From an uncultured Flammeovirgaceae bacterium (lineage in GTDB: Bacteria > Bacteroidota > Bacteroidia > Cytophagales > Cyclobacteriaceae): DNA of 64,000 nucleotides. The notes beneath the pieces were generated by a model. That model saw only the letters and a list, made by a program, of their open reading frames with translations. It was not told the DNA's origin and made no database searches. The stretch covers positions 62,001 through 126,000 of the forward strand of contig CAKZYA010000061.1 in assembly GCA_937883755.1 (NCBI GenBank). The letters are read 5' to 3'. Positions 17,865 through 26,213 of this stretch are shown here, piece by piece. The position numbers and the translations under genes were made by a program. Position 1 is the first letter of the stretch, and each line of letters opens with the position of its first letter.

Positions 17865-18820
17865 ATCAGCCACTAGTATCGGTCATTGCCCTTAGCTACA
17901 ATCACGCGCAGTTTCTGGAGGAAGCATTGCAGTCCGTAGCTCAGCAGAGCTATTCGGCTATTGAATTAATTCTAGTCGACGACGCCAGTACCGATGCCAG
18001 TGTAACGGTAGCCCAGTCATTCTTGCAAGAAAACCCAGTCGCCTTCCCAGTAAAAACCTGTTTTCTACCTAAAAACCAAGGTAATTGTGTTGCCTTTAAC
18101 CGGGGACTAGCTGTGGCAACGGGTAAGTATGTGATTGATTTTGCGACTGACGATATTATGCTACCGCAACGTATTGCCCAGCAGGTGGCTTATTTCGAAA
18201 GTCTGTCCAGTGGTTACGGAGTGGTATTTTCTGAAGCAGAGTACGTGGACGAAACGGGGAAGCATCTCGAGTTTCATTATCGTGACCGACTTAAACACAT
18301 TCGTCCCATTCCTGAGGGTAATGTATATGTTGATGTGCTAGCGTACTACTTTATTTCTCCACCTACCATGATGATCAAGAAGGAAGTGCTGGATGAACTG
18401 AGTGGTTATGACGAACAACTAGCCTACGAGGATTTTGACTTTTGGGTCCGATCCGCCCGAAAGTGGAAATACGCTTACTTAAATGAATGTACTACTCAGG
18501 TACGTAAACACGCTCATTCGCTATCGGTTAAGCAGTATCGTCGTAACGATCCTCAGTTGCACTCTACCTATCTGGTCTGCCAAAAAGCGTCTAAATTGAA
18601 TAGAACGGACGAAGAGCAGCAAGCATTAGCTATCCGTTTGAAGTACGAGCTTCGGCAGGCCTTAGTCTCAGGTAACCTGCGGGAAGCCACACTAATGATG
18701 CAAATGCTACGACAGCTAAGAACTGCTACTGGCATTTACTCTGGATTATTATTATTAGCCAAGTTTGGTGTTCCTCTGTACTGGGGAAAGAGGGTTTATC
18801 AATATTTTCAGTTGCCTTGA
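17858..18820 (+). CDS. Family 2 glycosyltransferase
   Basis: 320 residues with a GT-A fold. VSVIALSYNHAQFLEEALQSV at the N-terminus, LVDDASTDAS about residues 37-46, and DFATDDIMLP in the DxD position for metal and nucleotide-sugar binding. PPTMMIKKEVLDELSGYDEQLAYEDFDFWVR is the acceptor-side ED-type motif of GT2 enzymes. No membrane domain, so it is cytoplasmic or peripheral. It overlaps the preceding gene by 7 nt and its TGA touches the TTG that may start the next, so the cassette is translationally coupled. Donor and acceptor sugars are not predictable. Confidence 0.88.
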   Translation: MVDQPLVSVIALSYNHAQFLEEALQSVAQQSYSAIELILVDDASTDASVTVAQSFLQENPVAFPVKTCFLPKNQGNCVAFNRGLAVATGKYVIDFATDDIMLPQRIAQQVAYFESLSSGYGVVFSEAEYVDETGKHLEFHYRDRLKHIRPIPEGNVYVDVLAYYFISPPTMMIKKEVLDELSGYDEQLAYEDFDFWVRSARKWKYAYLNECTTQVRKHAHSLSVKQYRRNDPQLHSTYLVCQKASKLNRTDEEQQALAIRLKYELRQALVSGNLREATLMMQMLRQLRTATGIYSGLLLLAKFGVPLYWGKRVYQYFQLP

Positions 18821-18828
18821 AAAAGAAG

Positions 18829-19740
18829 ATGCGCCTTACTTCCCAGCGGCTGGCTGAACTAAAGCAGCCCGGGGCGCAGTATATTATACGCTGTCCGGGA
18901 AGCAGTAGGGATGTTAATGGCCTACGGATCTGTGAAGCAGGCTTCTTCTCCCATTATCTTCGTGTCCTGTTTGGTATTCGTTTGGCAGTTGAATATGACG
19001 TTCCTTACGGTATTGATTACGGATATGTTCCTCATGTGTACCGTGATACGGAAGCTTTTCCCCAGGAACTAAACTTCTGGAACTATTATTTTCAGCCACC
19101 TACTGGGGTCGTAATTGACCCATCGAGAAGGGTACTAAGCCGTGGATATGAAACTCATCCGGTACGAATTTGGAATCGTCGATTTCTGGTGGAAATGAAC
19201 CGATTGGTGCAGCAACACATTTTTTTTCGCCCAGAAGTAGAAAAAACAGTGATGTGCCGTAAAGAGGAGTTTGAACAGGAAAAAGTACTGGGAGTGCATA
19301 TCCGACGTACTGACCATTGGGAAGAAGTAGAGCCAGTTTCTCTGAATATGTTCAAACAGGTAATCCGAAAAAACCTACGGTACTACAATAAAGTATTTGT
19401 GGCTACGGATGATCAGCACGTACTGGATGAAATGCAAGAAGCATTTGGCGAGCGGGTGTTATTTAATGAAGTTCAGCGTTCTTACAACCATGAAGCGGTT
19501 CATTCTTTTCCTTCCACTTGTGGCTTTCGGTTGGGCTTAGAAGCACTTACGGACGCATATTCCCTTTCGTTTTGCCAAAAGTTAATTTTAATGCATTCTA
19601 ACCTGTCTTACACCGCCCTTGTACTTAACCCTACTGCTCCTTATTTGCTACTCGAGACTCGAAAGCACTTGCTAAGCCGTTGGAAAACCCTGGGAGCATA
19701 CTATCTTGACCAAATAACTACTCAGCTTCCGGCTCAATGA
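18829..19740 (+). CDS. Fucosyltransferase-like protein (GT23/GT11 type motif)
   Basis: About 303 residues from the ATG at 18829; a TTG at 18817 would add four residues and overlap the preceding stop. The key motif is VLGVHIRRTDHWEEV, matching the H-x-RR-x-D GDP-fucose binding motif of alpha-1,2 and alpha-1,6 fucosyltransferases and NodZ; the RRTD form is closest to the FUT8/NodZ group. The downstream strand VFVATDDQHVLDEMQEAFG and the segment LEALTDAYSLSFCQKLILMHSNLSYTALVL match the GT-B nucleotide-sugar half. N-terminal sequence is not recognisable. Together with its neighbours it suggests addition of a fucose-like sugar to a surface glycan. Substrate assignment is inference. Confidence 0.6.
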   Translation: MRLTSQRLAELKQPGAQYIIRCPGSSRDVNGLRICEAGFFSHYLRVLFGIRLAVEYDVPYGIDYGYVPHVYRDTEAFPQELNFWNYYFQPPTGVVIDPSRRVLSRGYETHPVRIWNRRFLVEMNRLVQQHIFFRPEVEKTVMCRKEEFEQEKVLGVHIRRTDHWEEVEPVSLNMFKQVIRKNLRYYNKVFVATDDQHVLDEMQEAFGERVLFNEVQRSYNHEAVHSFPSTCGFRLGLEALTDAYSLSFCQKLILMHSNLSYTALVLNPTAPYLLLETRKHLLSRWKTLGAYYLDQITTQLPAQ

Positions 19741-20951
19741 TTCAGATTAAGCCCTACCTACCCCAACCGACTGGTCTTCCCGAGACCTTGCAAAACGTTT
19801 TGGTTGAAGATCTGATATTTACTGGAATATATACCCTTATTCGCCTGCGGAATAATGCTACTCAAGCAGTCTACTACCATACGCTACCTACAGGTCATGC
19901 TGCCCAGTTTCCGGTAACATTTTCTGCTGATGGTAAAGAAAAGTACTACCCAGAAGCAGCCGAGGTATGGATGGCTACTCCCCTGATTAATAGTGTGCTT
20001 CGTAAGCTAACAATTTATCCGCCTATAGAAAAGACTGTACTACAATCCTATTCGGAAGTAGTGCTTCTCAACTGCCTAGATAGCTGTTATGGCCATGTCC
20101 TGTATAAAATTTTTAATGCCCAGCGGCACTTAGATGATAATTTTGGTATTGGATTGATCTTAATAATCCCTCGTTCACATAAGTGGTTAGTGCCGTCGGG
20201 AGTCGCTGAAATATGGAGTGTGGATGTTCCCCTAGATCAGCTAAGCAGTTGGGTTAGTTCTTTAGATGATTTTGTCAAGAATGAGTTATCTCGTTTTCAG
20301 CAGGTCTATCTTAGTCTGGCTATTATGGAACTGGATCTCGCTACCGTTAGCATTGAGCGATTTACAGGAATAAAACCACCTTTGCTAAGCCATTGGCAGG
20401 AGATACCGAAGAAGGTAACCTTTATCTGCCGGGAAGATCGCTTTTGGTTGTCCAATATACTAGATCAGCTTCTCTATTTACTTGCAAGGAAGTTGCGCTG
20501 GGATCAGCGTTTTAAATTGTATTTTGCTCGAAAACAAAATTGGAAATTTGCTCAAGTAGCTCAGTGGCTAAAACAGCAAGATGCATCCATTACATTTACA
20601 GCAGTAGGTTTGGGTGTATCCGGTTCTTTGGGGGATTTAATAGATGACCGGCGTTTGGAGAAGATTACTTCTGATGAAACGGAATATGAGTGGTGCCGAC
20701 TGTACGCTAGTAGTCACATAGTAATTGGCGTACACGGTTCCAATATGTTGCTACCTTCAGCCTTCACTGCCGGGTTTGTCAACTTATTGCCAGATTTTAA
20801 AGAACCACACAAAGGTGAAGACGTATTTCCCCCCTCTGGAACAGCAAAAGCTACTCTGGAAAGATACTTTCCTACCAGCATTTCACCAACTGAGGTAGCA
20901 AAACAGGCGTTAGATATGCTTAAAATAATAACTGAAAGATATGCTGACTAA
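19737..20951 (+). CDS. Probable glycosyltransferase (GT61-like)
   Basis: 404 residues, overlapping the previous gene by 4 nt (ATGA). The N-terminal half has no clear motif. The C-terminal half has VTFICREDRFWL, a long helix DQLLYLLARKLRW and VIGVHGSNMLLPSAFTAGFVNLLP, a pattern like the GxHGAGL(T/S)N segment of DUF563/GT61 glycosyltransferases, followed by a C-terminal helix. Without a strong donor-site motif I treat this as a probable transferase of the same glycan pathway. It ends the cassette; after it comes about 70 bp and a convergent membrane-protein gene. Confidence 0.5.
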   Translation: MIQIKPYLPQPTGLPETLQNVLVEDLIFTGIYTLIRLRNNATQAVYYHTLPTGHAAQFPVTFSADGKEKYYPEAAEVWMATPLINSVLRKLTIYPPIEKTVLQSYSEVVLLNCLDSCYGHVLYKIFNAQRHLDDNFGIGLILIIPRSHKWLVPSGVAEIWSVDVPLDQLSSWVSSLDDFVKNELSRFQQVYLSLAIMELDLATVSIERFTGIKPPLLSHWQEIPKKVTFICREDRFWLSNILDQLLYLLARKLRWDQRFKLYFARKQNWKFAQVAQWLKQQDASITFTAVGLGVSGSLGDLIDDRRLEKITSDETEYEWCRLYASSHIVIGVHGSNMLLPSAFTAGFVNLLPDFKEPHKGEDVFPPSGTAKATLERYFPTSISPTEVAKQALDMLKIITERYAD

Positions 20952-21020
20952 AGACTCTCCTTATAGCTTTCGGGAAGAGGTAATTAACTTTATTTCGTAG
21001 ATGTCTTTTAGAGTTTTCGT

Positions 21021-21539
21021 TTATTCTGTGCTTTCATCAGCGTAAGAATCGGCTCTAACTAACCTTCCTTCTTCCGCTTTAGTCAGTCGTAAGTCACGAG
21101 TGATACGGCGCGGAGTAGGCCGATATAGAGAAAATGCTACTAATGCAATGGCGTACACTCCGGCAAATAGTTGCTCACCAGTGAGGTATAACCCCAATGC
21201 TGCCAATGCATTGCTTAGCATCAATAATGTATGTAAGCCCCTACTCTTCTGGTAAAAAAACTGCAGCTTTTGTTGAAACGACCATGCCGTATCTAGCTGC
21301 TGTAGTGCTTGGCGATACCAATACAATGCAAAAGCTATGCATAGCCCAGTGCCTAAAATAAGCAGGATATGCACCCAAGAAAAGCGTAGTGTGAGACGTA
21401 ATCCCCCTTCAGCTGCGTAATGCAGGTAAGCGTAACAAAACCCTACTAATGGGCCAGCAATTAATAGGTAAAAAGTAATATTTAGCTTATGAAAGTATTC
21501 ATGTGCGTTTTGGAGGTATTTCTTATTAGCAAGTGGCAT
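21021..21539 (-). CDS. Small four-TM membrane protein, unknown function
   Basis: 172 residues from the ATG at 21539 (MPLANKKYLQNAHEYFHKLN); an ATG at 21608 would add 23 residues and a longer frame to 21770 would run into the divergent lipoprotein gene, so it is unlikely. Hydrophobic segments: ITFYLLIAGPLVGFCYAYL, VHILLILGTGLCIAFALYWY, and two helices in LLMLSNALAALGLYLTGEQLFAGVYAIALVAFSLY, with a charged cytoplasmic C-terminus. This four-helix layout is found in short conserved membrane proteins of Cytophagales with no assigned role. It is transcribed away from the lipoprotein gene at 21646 and toward the end of the glycan cassette. Confidence 0.6.
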   Translation of the reverse strand: MPLANKKYLQNAHEYFHKLNITFYLLIAGPLVGFCYAYLHYAAEGGLRLTLRFSWVHILLILGTGLCIAFALYWYRQALQQLDTAWSFQQKLQFFYQKSRGLHTLLMLSNALAALGLYLTGEQLFAGVYAIALVAFSLYRPTPRRITRDLRLTKAEEGRLVRADSYADESTE

Positions 21540-21645
21540 AACGCTAGTAATAATTTGGTACGAAACTACAAATTCCTTTTCCAAATGGCGTATATTCGTA
21601 TTTGTCATTGGCAATTGCCATCCTAAGATCAAGCTTATTTTTATT

Positions 21646-22284
21646 ATGCAATACGTGCGTCCGGCATTTTGGCTGGTAATGTGGTTCGTATTTTGGGTAA
21701 GTAGTTGTAGTACTACCATTACTGGGCAAGGGGAGCAGCTTTCGGTAGAGCAGTTCGACTCGCTTCGCACAACATACTATCAGCTTAACGATAGTCTGAA
21801 TTATGCCTGGAGTTCTCTAAAGGAAAGTGACGAACAGAAACTACAGTTCTTAGACCAACTGCTGGCGGAGTTTGATAACCAAAACTTAGTGGATAGCGAT
21901 ACGTTAGCTTCACTCCGGCAATTGGTAGACCAGCTTCGCGAGATTAGTTTTGATTCAGTGACTATCGCCAACGCCCGGCAAATTGTTCAGTACGATAGCC
22001 TCACCGTGCTGGTTAGCGATTCATTACTATCTATTACCGATCAGGTTGCCGTAGGAGAAATTTCACCCAAAATACTCTATCTGACGGATAAAATTATTAG
22101 CGAAAATAGTAGTATCACGCTATATCGCCTACATTACGATAATATAAGTCAGAATTTTAACCAGTTTATCGAGCAACACAAAGGACTTATGTCATCGCTA
22201 GATAGTACCAATCTCCCAGTATTTAAACGCCCTATGTTTAAGCTAGTAAGTGACTCACCCACTAAACGGGAGCCAGAAAAGTAA
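21646..22284 (+). CDS. Predicted lipoprotein with helical mature region
   Basis: 212 residues. The N-terminus is a lipoprotein signal (hydrophobic LVMWFVFWVSSC, lipobox V-S-S-C, Cys about residue 21). The mature part is charged and helical, with repeated Asp-Ser-Leu runs, and looks like a coiled coil or helical bundle. No known domain recognised. Its TAA overlaps the ATG of engB by one base (TAATG), so the two are translationally coupled. It probably sits in the periplasm on the inner or outer membrane. Confidence 0.7.
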   Translation: MQYVRPAFWLVMWFVFWVSSCSTTITGQGEQLSVEQFDSLRTTYYQLNDSLNYAWSSLKESDEQKLQFLDQLLAEFDNQNLVDSDTLASLRQLVDQLREISFDSVTIANARQIVQYDSLTVLVSDSLLSITDQVAVGEISPKILYLTDKIISENSSITLYRLHYDNISQNFNQFIEQHKGLMSSLDSTNLPVFKRPMFKLVSDSPTKREPEK

Positions 22285-22877
22285 TGAAGATAAAGCAGTC
22301 GGAGTTTATAAAGAGCAGTGTTGAGCTTGATCAGTGCCCAACAGGAGGGCTGCCGGAGTTTGCATTTATTGGTCGTTCTAACGTAGGGAAATCCTCGCTC
22401 ATTAATATGCTAACTGAGCGGCGGAAACTGGCTAAGACTTCCAATACTCCTGGTAAAACCCAAACAATTAACCATTTCTTAATTAATCAGCAATGGTATT
22501 TAGTTGATCTGCCGGGTTATGGCTACGCTAAAGTAAGTAAAACCCTACGTGATGATTGGGGGCGGATGATTGAAACCTACCTACTCAACCGCCAGCAGTT
22601 AATTAATCTGTTCGTATTGATTGATTCCCGTATTCCACCCCAAAAAATTGATTTGGCGTTTATTGACTGGCTGGGTCAGCACGGCATTCCTTTCGCCATT
22701 ATTTTTACTAAGGCTGACAAACAACACGAGAAGAAAACCCGAAAATCTATCCGGGCTTTTCAGGAAGCTATGCAAGAAACCTGGGAAGAACTTCCTCCTA
22801 TGCTGGTAAGTTCATCCGTTACTAAAGCCGGGCGGGAGGAGATTCTACAATATTTGAGCGAGTTACTAGTGCTGTAG
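22284..22877 (+). CDS. engB: Ribosome-biogenesis GTPase EngB/YsxC
   Basis: 197 residues, full length for the family. G1 is FIGRSNVGKSSLIN, switch I contains TSNTPGKTQTINHF, G3 is VDLPGYGYAKVSK, G4 is FTKADKQ and G5 is VSSSVTKAG. EngB binds the large ribosomal subunit during late assembly and is usually essential. It is coupled to the upstream lipoprotein gene by a one-base overlap, an arrangement with no obvious functional meaning. A DUF5606 gene with its own promoter-like box follows. Confidence 0.96.
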   Translation: MKIKQSEFIKSSVELDQCPTGGLPEFAFIGRSNVGKSSLINMLTERRKLAKTSNTPGKTQTINHFLINQQWYLVDLPGYGYAKVSKTLRDDWGRMIETYLLNRQQLINLFVLIDSRIPPQKIDLAFIDWLGQHGIPFAIIFTKADKQHEKKTRKSIRAFQEAMQETWEELPPMLVSSSVTKAGREEILQYLSELLVL

Positions 22878-22888
22878 CTCATTCATCT

Positions 22889-22896
22889 TATATTTG
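22889..22896 (+). promoter_or_regulatory. Bacteroidota -7 box (TATATTTG)
   Basis: TATATTTG matches TAnnTTTG and lies 70 bp before the DUF5606 gene. No good -33 element is seen 19 bp upstream. Confidence 0.4.
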
Positions 22897-22966
22897 CCCA
22901 ACTTTATAACAGAGCAAGGGTAAAACCGTTACCTAAGAGTTACTTTTCAAAATTACATCTATTAAT

Positions 22967-23458
22967 ATGGATTTGAGTGAAATAGCAGCCATTGCTGGCA
23001 AAGGAGGATTGTTTCACGTACTAAAACCTTCCCGCTCGGGTATGATTGTGGAGACGCTGGATGAGCAAAAAAAGAAAATGATGATTAACATCAATCAGCG
23101 GGTTTCAGTACTCAAAGAAGTATCTATTTACACTACTGATGCTGAAGGAGCCGTGCCCCTAGAAGATGTCTTTCAAAAAATACACGAAGAATTTGGAGAT
23201 GATCCTGGAGTAGATACTTCCGATGGTGAAGAACTGAAAGCATTTCTCAAGCACATAGTACCGGAGTACGATGAAAGCCGGGTGTACATATCGGATATGA
23301 AAAAGCTAGTGAACTGGTACAGTATACTACTGAAATACGCTCCTAATGTATTGGAGAACAACGAACCTGAGGAAGAAAAATCAGAAGGGGAAGCACCTAC
23401 TCAACCTACTTCCGAAGATTCTGCGGTAACCTCAGAAGAAACTGAAAAAGACGATTAA
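22967..23458 (+). CDS. DUF5606 family protein
   Basis: 163 residues. The N-terminus (LSEIAAIAGKGGLFHVLKPS, then VETLDEQKKKMMININQRVS and VLKEVSIYT) is the conserved DUF5606 domain of Bacteroidota, and FLKHIVPEYDESRVYISDMKKLVNWYSILL completes it. The last about 30 residues are highly acidic and low complexity (Glu, Ser, Thr, Pro), probably disordered. Function unknown; cytoplasmic, with no signal or TM segment. It converges with icd, about 54 bp away, with no clear terminator between them. Confidence 0.88.
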   Translation: MDLSEIAAIAGKGGLFHVLKPSRSGMIVETLDEQKKKMMININQRVSVLKEVSIYTTDAEGAVPLEDVFQKIHEEFGDDPGVDTSDGEELKAFLKHIVPEYDESRVYISDMKKLVNWYSILLKYAPNVLENNEPEEEKSEGEAPTQPTSEDSAVTSEETEKDD

Positions 23459-23512
23459 CGAATAATGATCGGTGGACTAATTCACCCCTCACTAATTATT
23501 TCAGTCTTTTAT

Positions 23513-24967
23513 TTATTGCCCCTGGGCTAGCGAGTACGATCGCTGACCATTAATGTTGTACAACTGCTCCGTTTTAATAAAATCAAAATTGTTTTCGTCC
23601 AGACGGTTCAGCAAGCTGATGATCTGCTGATGCGTCACTGTTTTCCCTTCCTCAGCCACAAACCGGCAACGCCAGTGGTCAGTGCAAAACGTTTCGGGTA
23701 ATCCGTCAGGGTACACTTTCACTCCCCGGTTAGTAATTACACGAAGGGTAAAATCGTCGCCACTGATCGCTGATAGCCCATTACCAATTACATTGGGGTT
23801 GCGATTGCTTTCGTTCCAATCAATAAATACATCCACCCCTACTAAATCTTTCTGGCGGTTTGGGTCAGGTGGCGTACTGTAATGCAACTTCTTACCTTGT
23901 ACCGCATGGTATTCAGCGGGAGTGAGCCGCTTTGGTTGCTTGCCTAGGTTCTTAACAATTTCTTCGGCAAAAGCTTGGGTGCCTACCAATTCTTTACTTT
24001 TGCCGATCCGGTAGATGTCAGCAGTATGCATTCCTGATTCCAGGGTATAAAGCCAGGCATTATTAATGTGCGTTGCAACCTCCGGTTGTCCAATATGGAT
24101 TAGCATCATAATAGCCGCATTAATTAATCCCGAAGGGTTAGCAACATCTTTTCCGGCAATAGTTGGAGCCGAACCGTGAATAGCTTCAAACATGGCGCAG
24201 CTTTCTCCAATATTAGCAGAACCGCCTAAGCCTACCGACCCAGCAATCTGGGCGGCAATGTCGGAAATAATATCGCCGTAGAGATTCAGCGTAACTACAA
24301 CGTCAAGTGTCTCAGGTTTATCGGCCAGAATAGCTGAGCCAATATCAATAATCATGTGCTCAGTCTCAATGTTGGGGTATTCTTTGGCTATCTCATCAAA
24401 AGTTCGGTGGAACAGTCCATCGGTCAGTTTCATAATATTGTCCTTCGAGAAGCAAGTCACTTTCTTACGGTCGTAGGCTTCGGCGTACTCAAAGGCATAT
24501 CGGATAATTTTTTCGCAACCGGGACGGCTTACTAATTTCAAGCACTGCACTACCTCCTCAGTCTGCTGATGCTCAATACCTGCGTATAAATCTTCTTCAT
24601 TTTCCCGCACAATTACCATATCGATCATATCGTGGCGGGTAGGTACATACGGGCTATACGACCGGCAGGGGCGCACATTGGCGTATAACCCCAGTGTTTT
24701 ACGGGTAGTCACATTTAGCGACTTAAACCCTCCCCCCTGTGGAGTAGTGATAGGCGCTTTCAGAAAAACTTTAGTGCTCCGTAATGAGTCCCAAGAAGAA
24801 GGCTCAATTCCTGAGCTTACCCCGCGGTGGTACACTTTTTCACCGATCTCAATCACTTCGGGGTCAATAGCGGCTCCAGCAGCATCTAAGATTTTTAAGG
24901 TAGCTTCCATGATTTCAGGACCAATTCCATCGCCGTGAGCTACCGTAATCTTTCGTTTTCCTGACAT
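23513..24967 (-). CDS. icd: Isocitrate dehydrogenase, long type
   Basis: 484 residues, the length of the isocitrate/isopropylmalate-dehydrogenase relative with a C-terminal extension found in Thermus and Bacteroidota rather than the 416-residue E. coli type. It begins with VAHGDGIGPEIMEATLKIL; substrate-site residues appear in SLNVTTRKTLGLYANVRPC; VIVRENEEDLYAGIEH follows; and the metal-binding strand is NLYGDIISDIAAQIAGS, with GSAPTIAGKDVANPSGLI after it. The enzyme makes 2-oxoglutarate and CO2 in the TCA cycle; NADP is the likely cofactor from the family, not proven here. Upstream is a 295-bp gap shared with the divergent enoyl-CoA hydratase gene. Confidence 0.93.
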   Translation of the reverse strand: MSGKRKITVAHGDGIGPEIMEATLKILDAAGAAIDPEVIEIGEKVYHRGVSSGIEPSSWDSLRSTKVFLKAPITTPQGGGFKSLNVTTRKTLGLYANVRPCRSYSPYVPTRHDMIDMVIVRENEEDLYAGIEHQQTEEVVQCLKLVSRPGCEKIIRYAFEYAEAYDRKKVTCFSKDNIMKLTDGLFHRTFDEIAKEYPNIETEHMIIDIGSAILADKPETLDVVVTLNLYGDIISDIAAQIAGSVGLGGSANIGESCAMFEAIHGSAPTIAGKDVANPSGLINAAIMMLIHIGQPEVATHINNAWLYTLESGMHTADIYRIGKSKELVGTQAFAEEIVKNLGKQPKRLTPAEYHAVQGKKLHYSTPPDPNRQKDLVGVDVFIDWNESNRNPNVIGNGLSAISGDDFTLRVITNRGVKVYPDGLPETFCTDHWRCRFVAEEGKTVTHQQIISLLNRLDENNFDFIKTEQLYNINGQRSYSLAQGQ

Positions 24968-25137
24968 ATTATGTGTTTTATGGATAAAAAATATGAGTAT
25001 TTACGCTTAATAAAATGTTGATTGGGTGAAGCTCAATTAAGAAAAGTTAATGTCGTTTTCCAATAAGATTTCTTCCAAATTATAGGTTCGGAGGGCATTA
25101 TATTTTATGGTAAAAAAATGACATCCATTCCAGGTTT

Positions 25138-25167
25138 TTGAGAATACTACCCCACCTGTTATATTTG
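25138..25167 (+). promoter_or_regulatory. Bacteroidota-type promoter, -33 TTTG and -7 TATATTTG
   Basis: A TTTTTG run ending at 25140, then exactly 19 bp, then TATATTTG at 25160-25167. This fits the Bacteroides primary-sigma consensus TTTG-N19-TAnnTTTG. The start of transcription should be near 25174, leaving a leader of about 90 nt before the hydratase gene. It is the best promoter match in the window. Confidence 0.65.
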
Positions 25168-25203
25168 CATCACAAAAGTTTACGACTAACAGTAAACCTC
25201 TAA

Positions 25204-25239
25204 GTACGTCCACGGCTGGCTTTACGGTCGTGGACGTAC
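25204..25239 (+). promoter_or_regulatory. 11-bp perfect hairpin in leader of enoyl-CoA hydratase gene
   Basis: GTACGTCCACG (25204-25214) and CGTGGACGTAC (25229-25239) form a perfect 11-bp inverted repeat with a 14-base loop, ending 23 bp before the ATG. It falls inside the predicted leader RNA. It could be a protein-binding operator or an RNA element; no T-run follows, so it is not a classic terminator. Confidence 0.5.
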
Positions 25240-25262
25240 AGTTTAGTTTTAAATAAGGTAGT

Positions 25263-26048
25263 ATGGCAAATTACAAATATATCAGCACGGAAGTAAGGGG
25301 CGGTATTTTAACGCTTACCATTGACCGACCTGATAAACTAAATGCTTTGAATAAAGCTACTTTAGAAGAGATAGGTGAGGCTTTTCAAGAGATTTATGAT
25401 GATAGCGAGGTAAAAGCAGTTATTGTGATTGGAGCTGGTGAACGCGCATTTGTAGCGGGAGCCGACATTGCTGAAGTTTCGGAGCTTAATGAGGTAAATG
25501 GACGCAAGTTTGCCGAAGTGGGGCAAGAAGTATTCGCTTCTATTGAAAAGTGTGATAAACCCGTAGTAGCGGCAGTGCATGGCTTTGCCTTGGGTGGAGG
25601 GTGCGAGCTAGCGATGGCTTGCCATATACGCATTGCTTCTGAAAGTGCCGTATTTGGTCAGCCAGAGGTAAACTTAGGTTTGATTCCTGGCTTTGGTGGT
25701 ACTCAACGATTGCCTAACTTGATTGGGCGAGGGCGAGCCTTAGAAATGATGATGACAGGAGATAATATTTCAGCTGAACGTGCCTACCAAATTGGGCTTG
25801 TGAACCAACTAGTGAAAGACAAGGATGCGCTGGTTGATTACTGCGAGCGCCTTCTTAGAAAGATTACGGCTAAAGCCCCTCTCGCTATTGGTATGGTAGT
25901 AGATTGCGTAAATGCTGCCTACGAAGCCGAGGAAAAGGGCTATCAGACTGAGGCTAACAGCTTTGCTGCCTGTTGCAAATCGCGCGATTTTGTAGAAGGC
26001 ACCCAGGCATTTCTAGAAAAGCGCTCTCCCCAGTTCACTGGCGAATAA
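25263..26048 (+). CDS. Enoyl-CoA hydratase (crotonase family)
   Basis: 261 residues. The crotonase fold is clear: LTIDRPDKLNALNKATLEEI, the oxyanion-hole segments AFVAGADIAE and GFALGGGCELAMAC, and FGQPEVNLGLIPGFGGTQRL. Both catalytic glutamates of true hydratases are present, at residues 115 and 135 (equivalent to Glu144 and Glu164 of rat hydratase), so hydration of 2-enoyl-CoA to 3-hydroxyacyl-CoA is the expected reaction, in beta-oxidation or short-chain acid metabolism. The C-terminal helix AEEKGYQTEANSFAACCKSRDFVEGTQAFLEKR is typical. It stands alone with a strong predicted promoter and a structured leader. Confidence 0.92.
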   Translation: MANYKYISTEVRGGILTLTIDRPDKLNALNKATLEEIGEAFQEIYDDSEVKAVIVIGAGERAFVAGADIAEVSELNEVNGRKFAEVGQEVFASIEKCDKPVVAAVHGFALGGGCELAMACHIRIASESAVFGQPEVNLGLIPGFGGTQRLPNLIGRGRALEMMMTGDNISAERAYQIGLVNQLVKDKDALVDYCERLLRKITAKAPLAIGMVVDCVNAAYEAEEKGYQTEANSFAACCKSRDFVEGTQAFLEKRSPQFTGE

Positions 26049-26117
26049 TAAGTTGCTATTAGCCCCAACGTCTTGCTTGAAAGAATCTATCCGATGCAGT
26101 CCATGTGATCCGGTCTA

Positions 26118-26176
26118 CGAGACTCGGTCTAATCGAGTCTCGGTCTAATCGAGTCTCGGTCTAATCGAGTCTCGGT
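26118..26176. repeat. Tandem 16-bp repeat forming nested hairpins
   Basis: Three perfect copies of CTCGGTCTAATCGAGT (26123-26138, 26139-26154, 26155-26170) plus a 6-base partial copy. The first copy extends to a 9-bp perfect inverted repeat, CGAGACTCG (26118-26126) and CGAGTCTCG (26134-26142), with a 7-base loop. Every unit can form a smaller hairpin of the same kind. It lies between the hydratase and flippase genes, 70 bp after one and 37 bp before the other. Confidence 0.8.
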
Positions 26177-26213
26177 ACAATCCTTGTGGCTTACCTACTG
26201 AGAGAACCACAGT

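Noticed and set aside
21540-21770. N-terminal extension of the four-TM protein on the minus strand
   Set aside because: It would run across the divergent lipoprotein start and lacks a plausible membrane-protein opening; the ATG at 21539 fits better.
26118-26176. Tandem repeat as a CRISPR array
   Set aside because: Units are 16 bp with no spacers and no cas genes are near.
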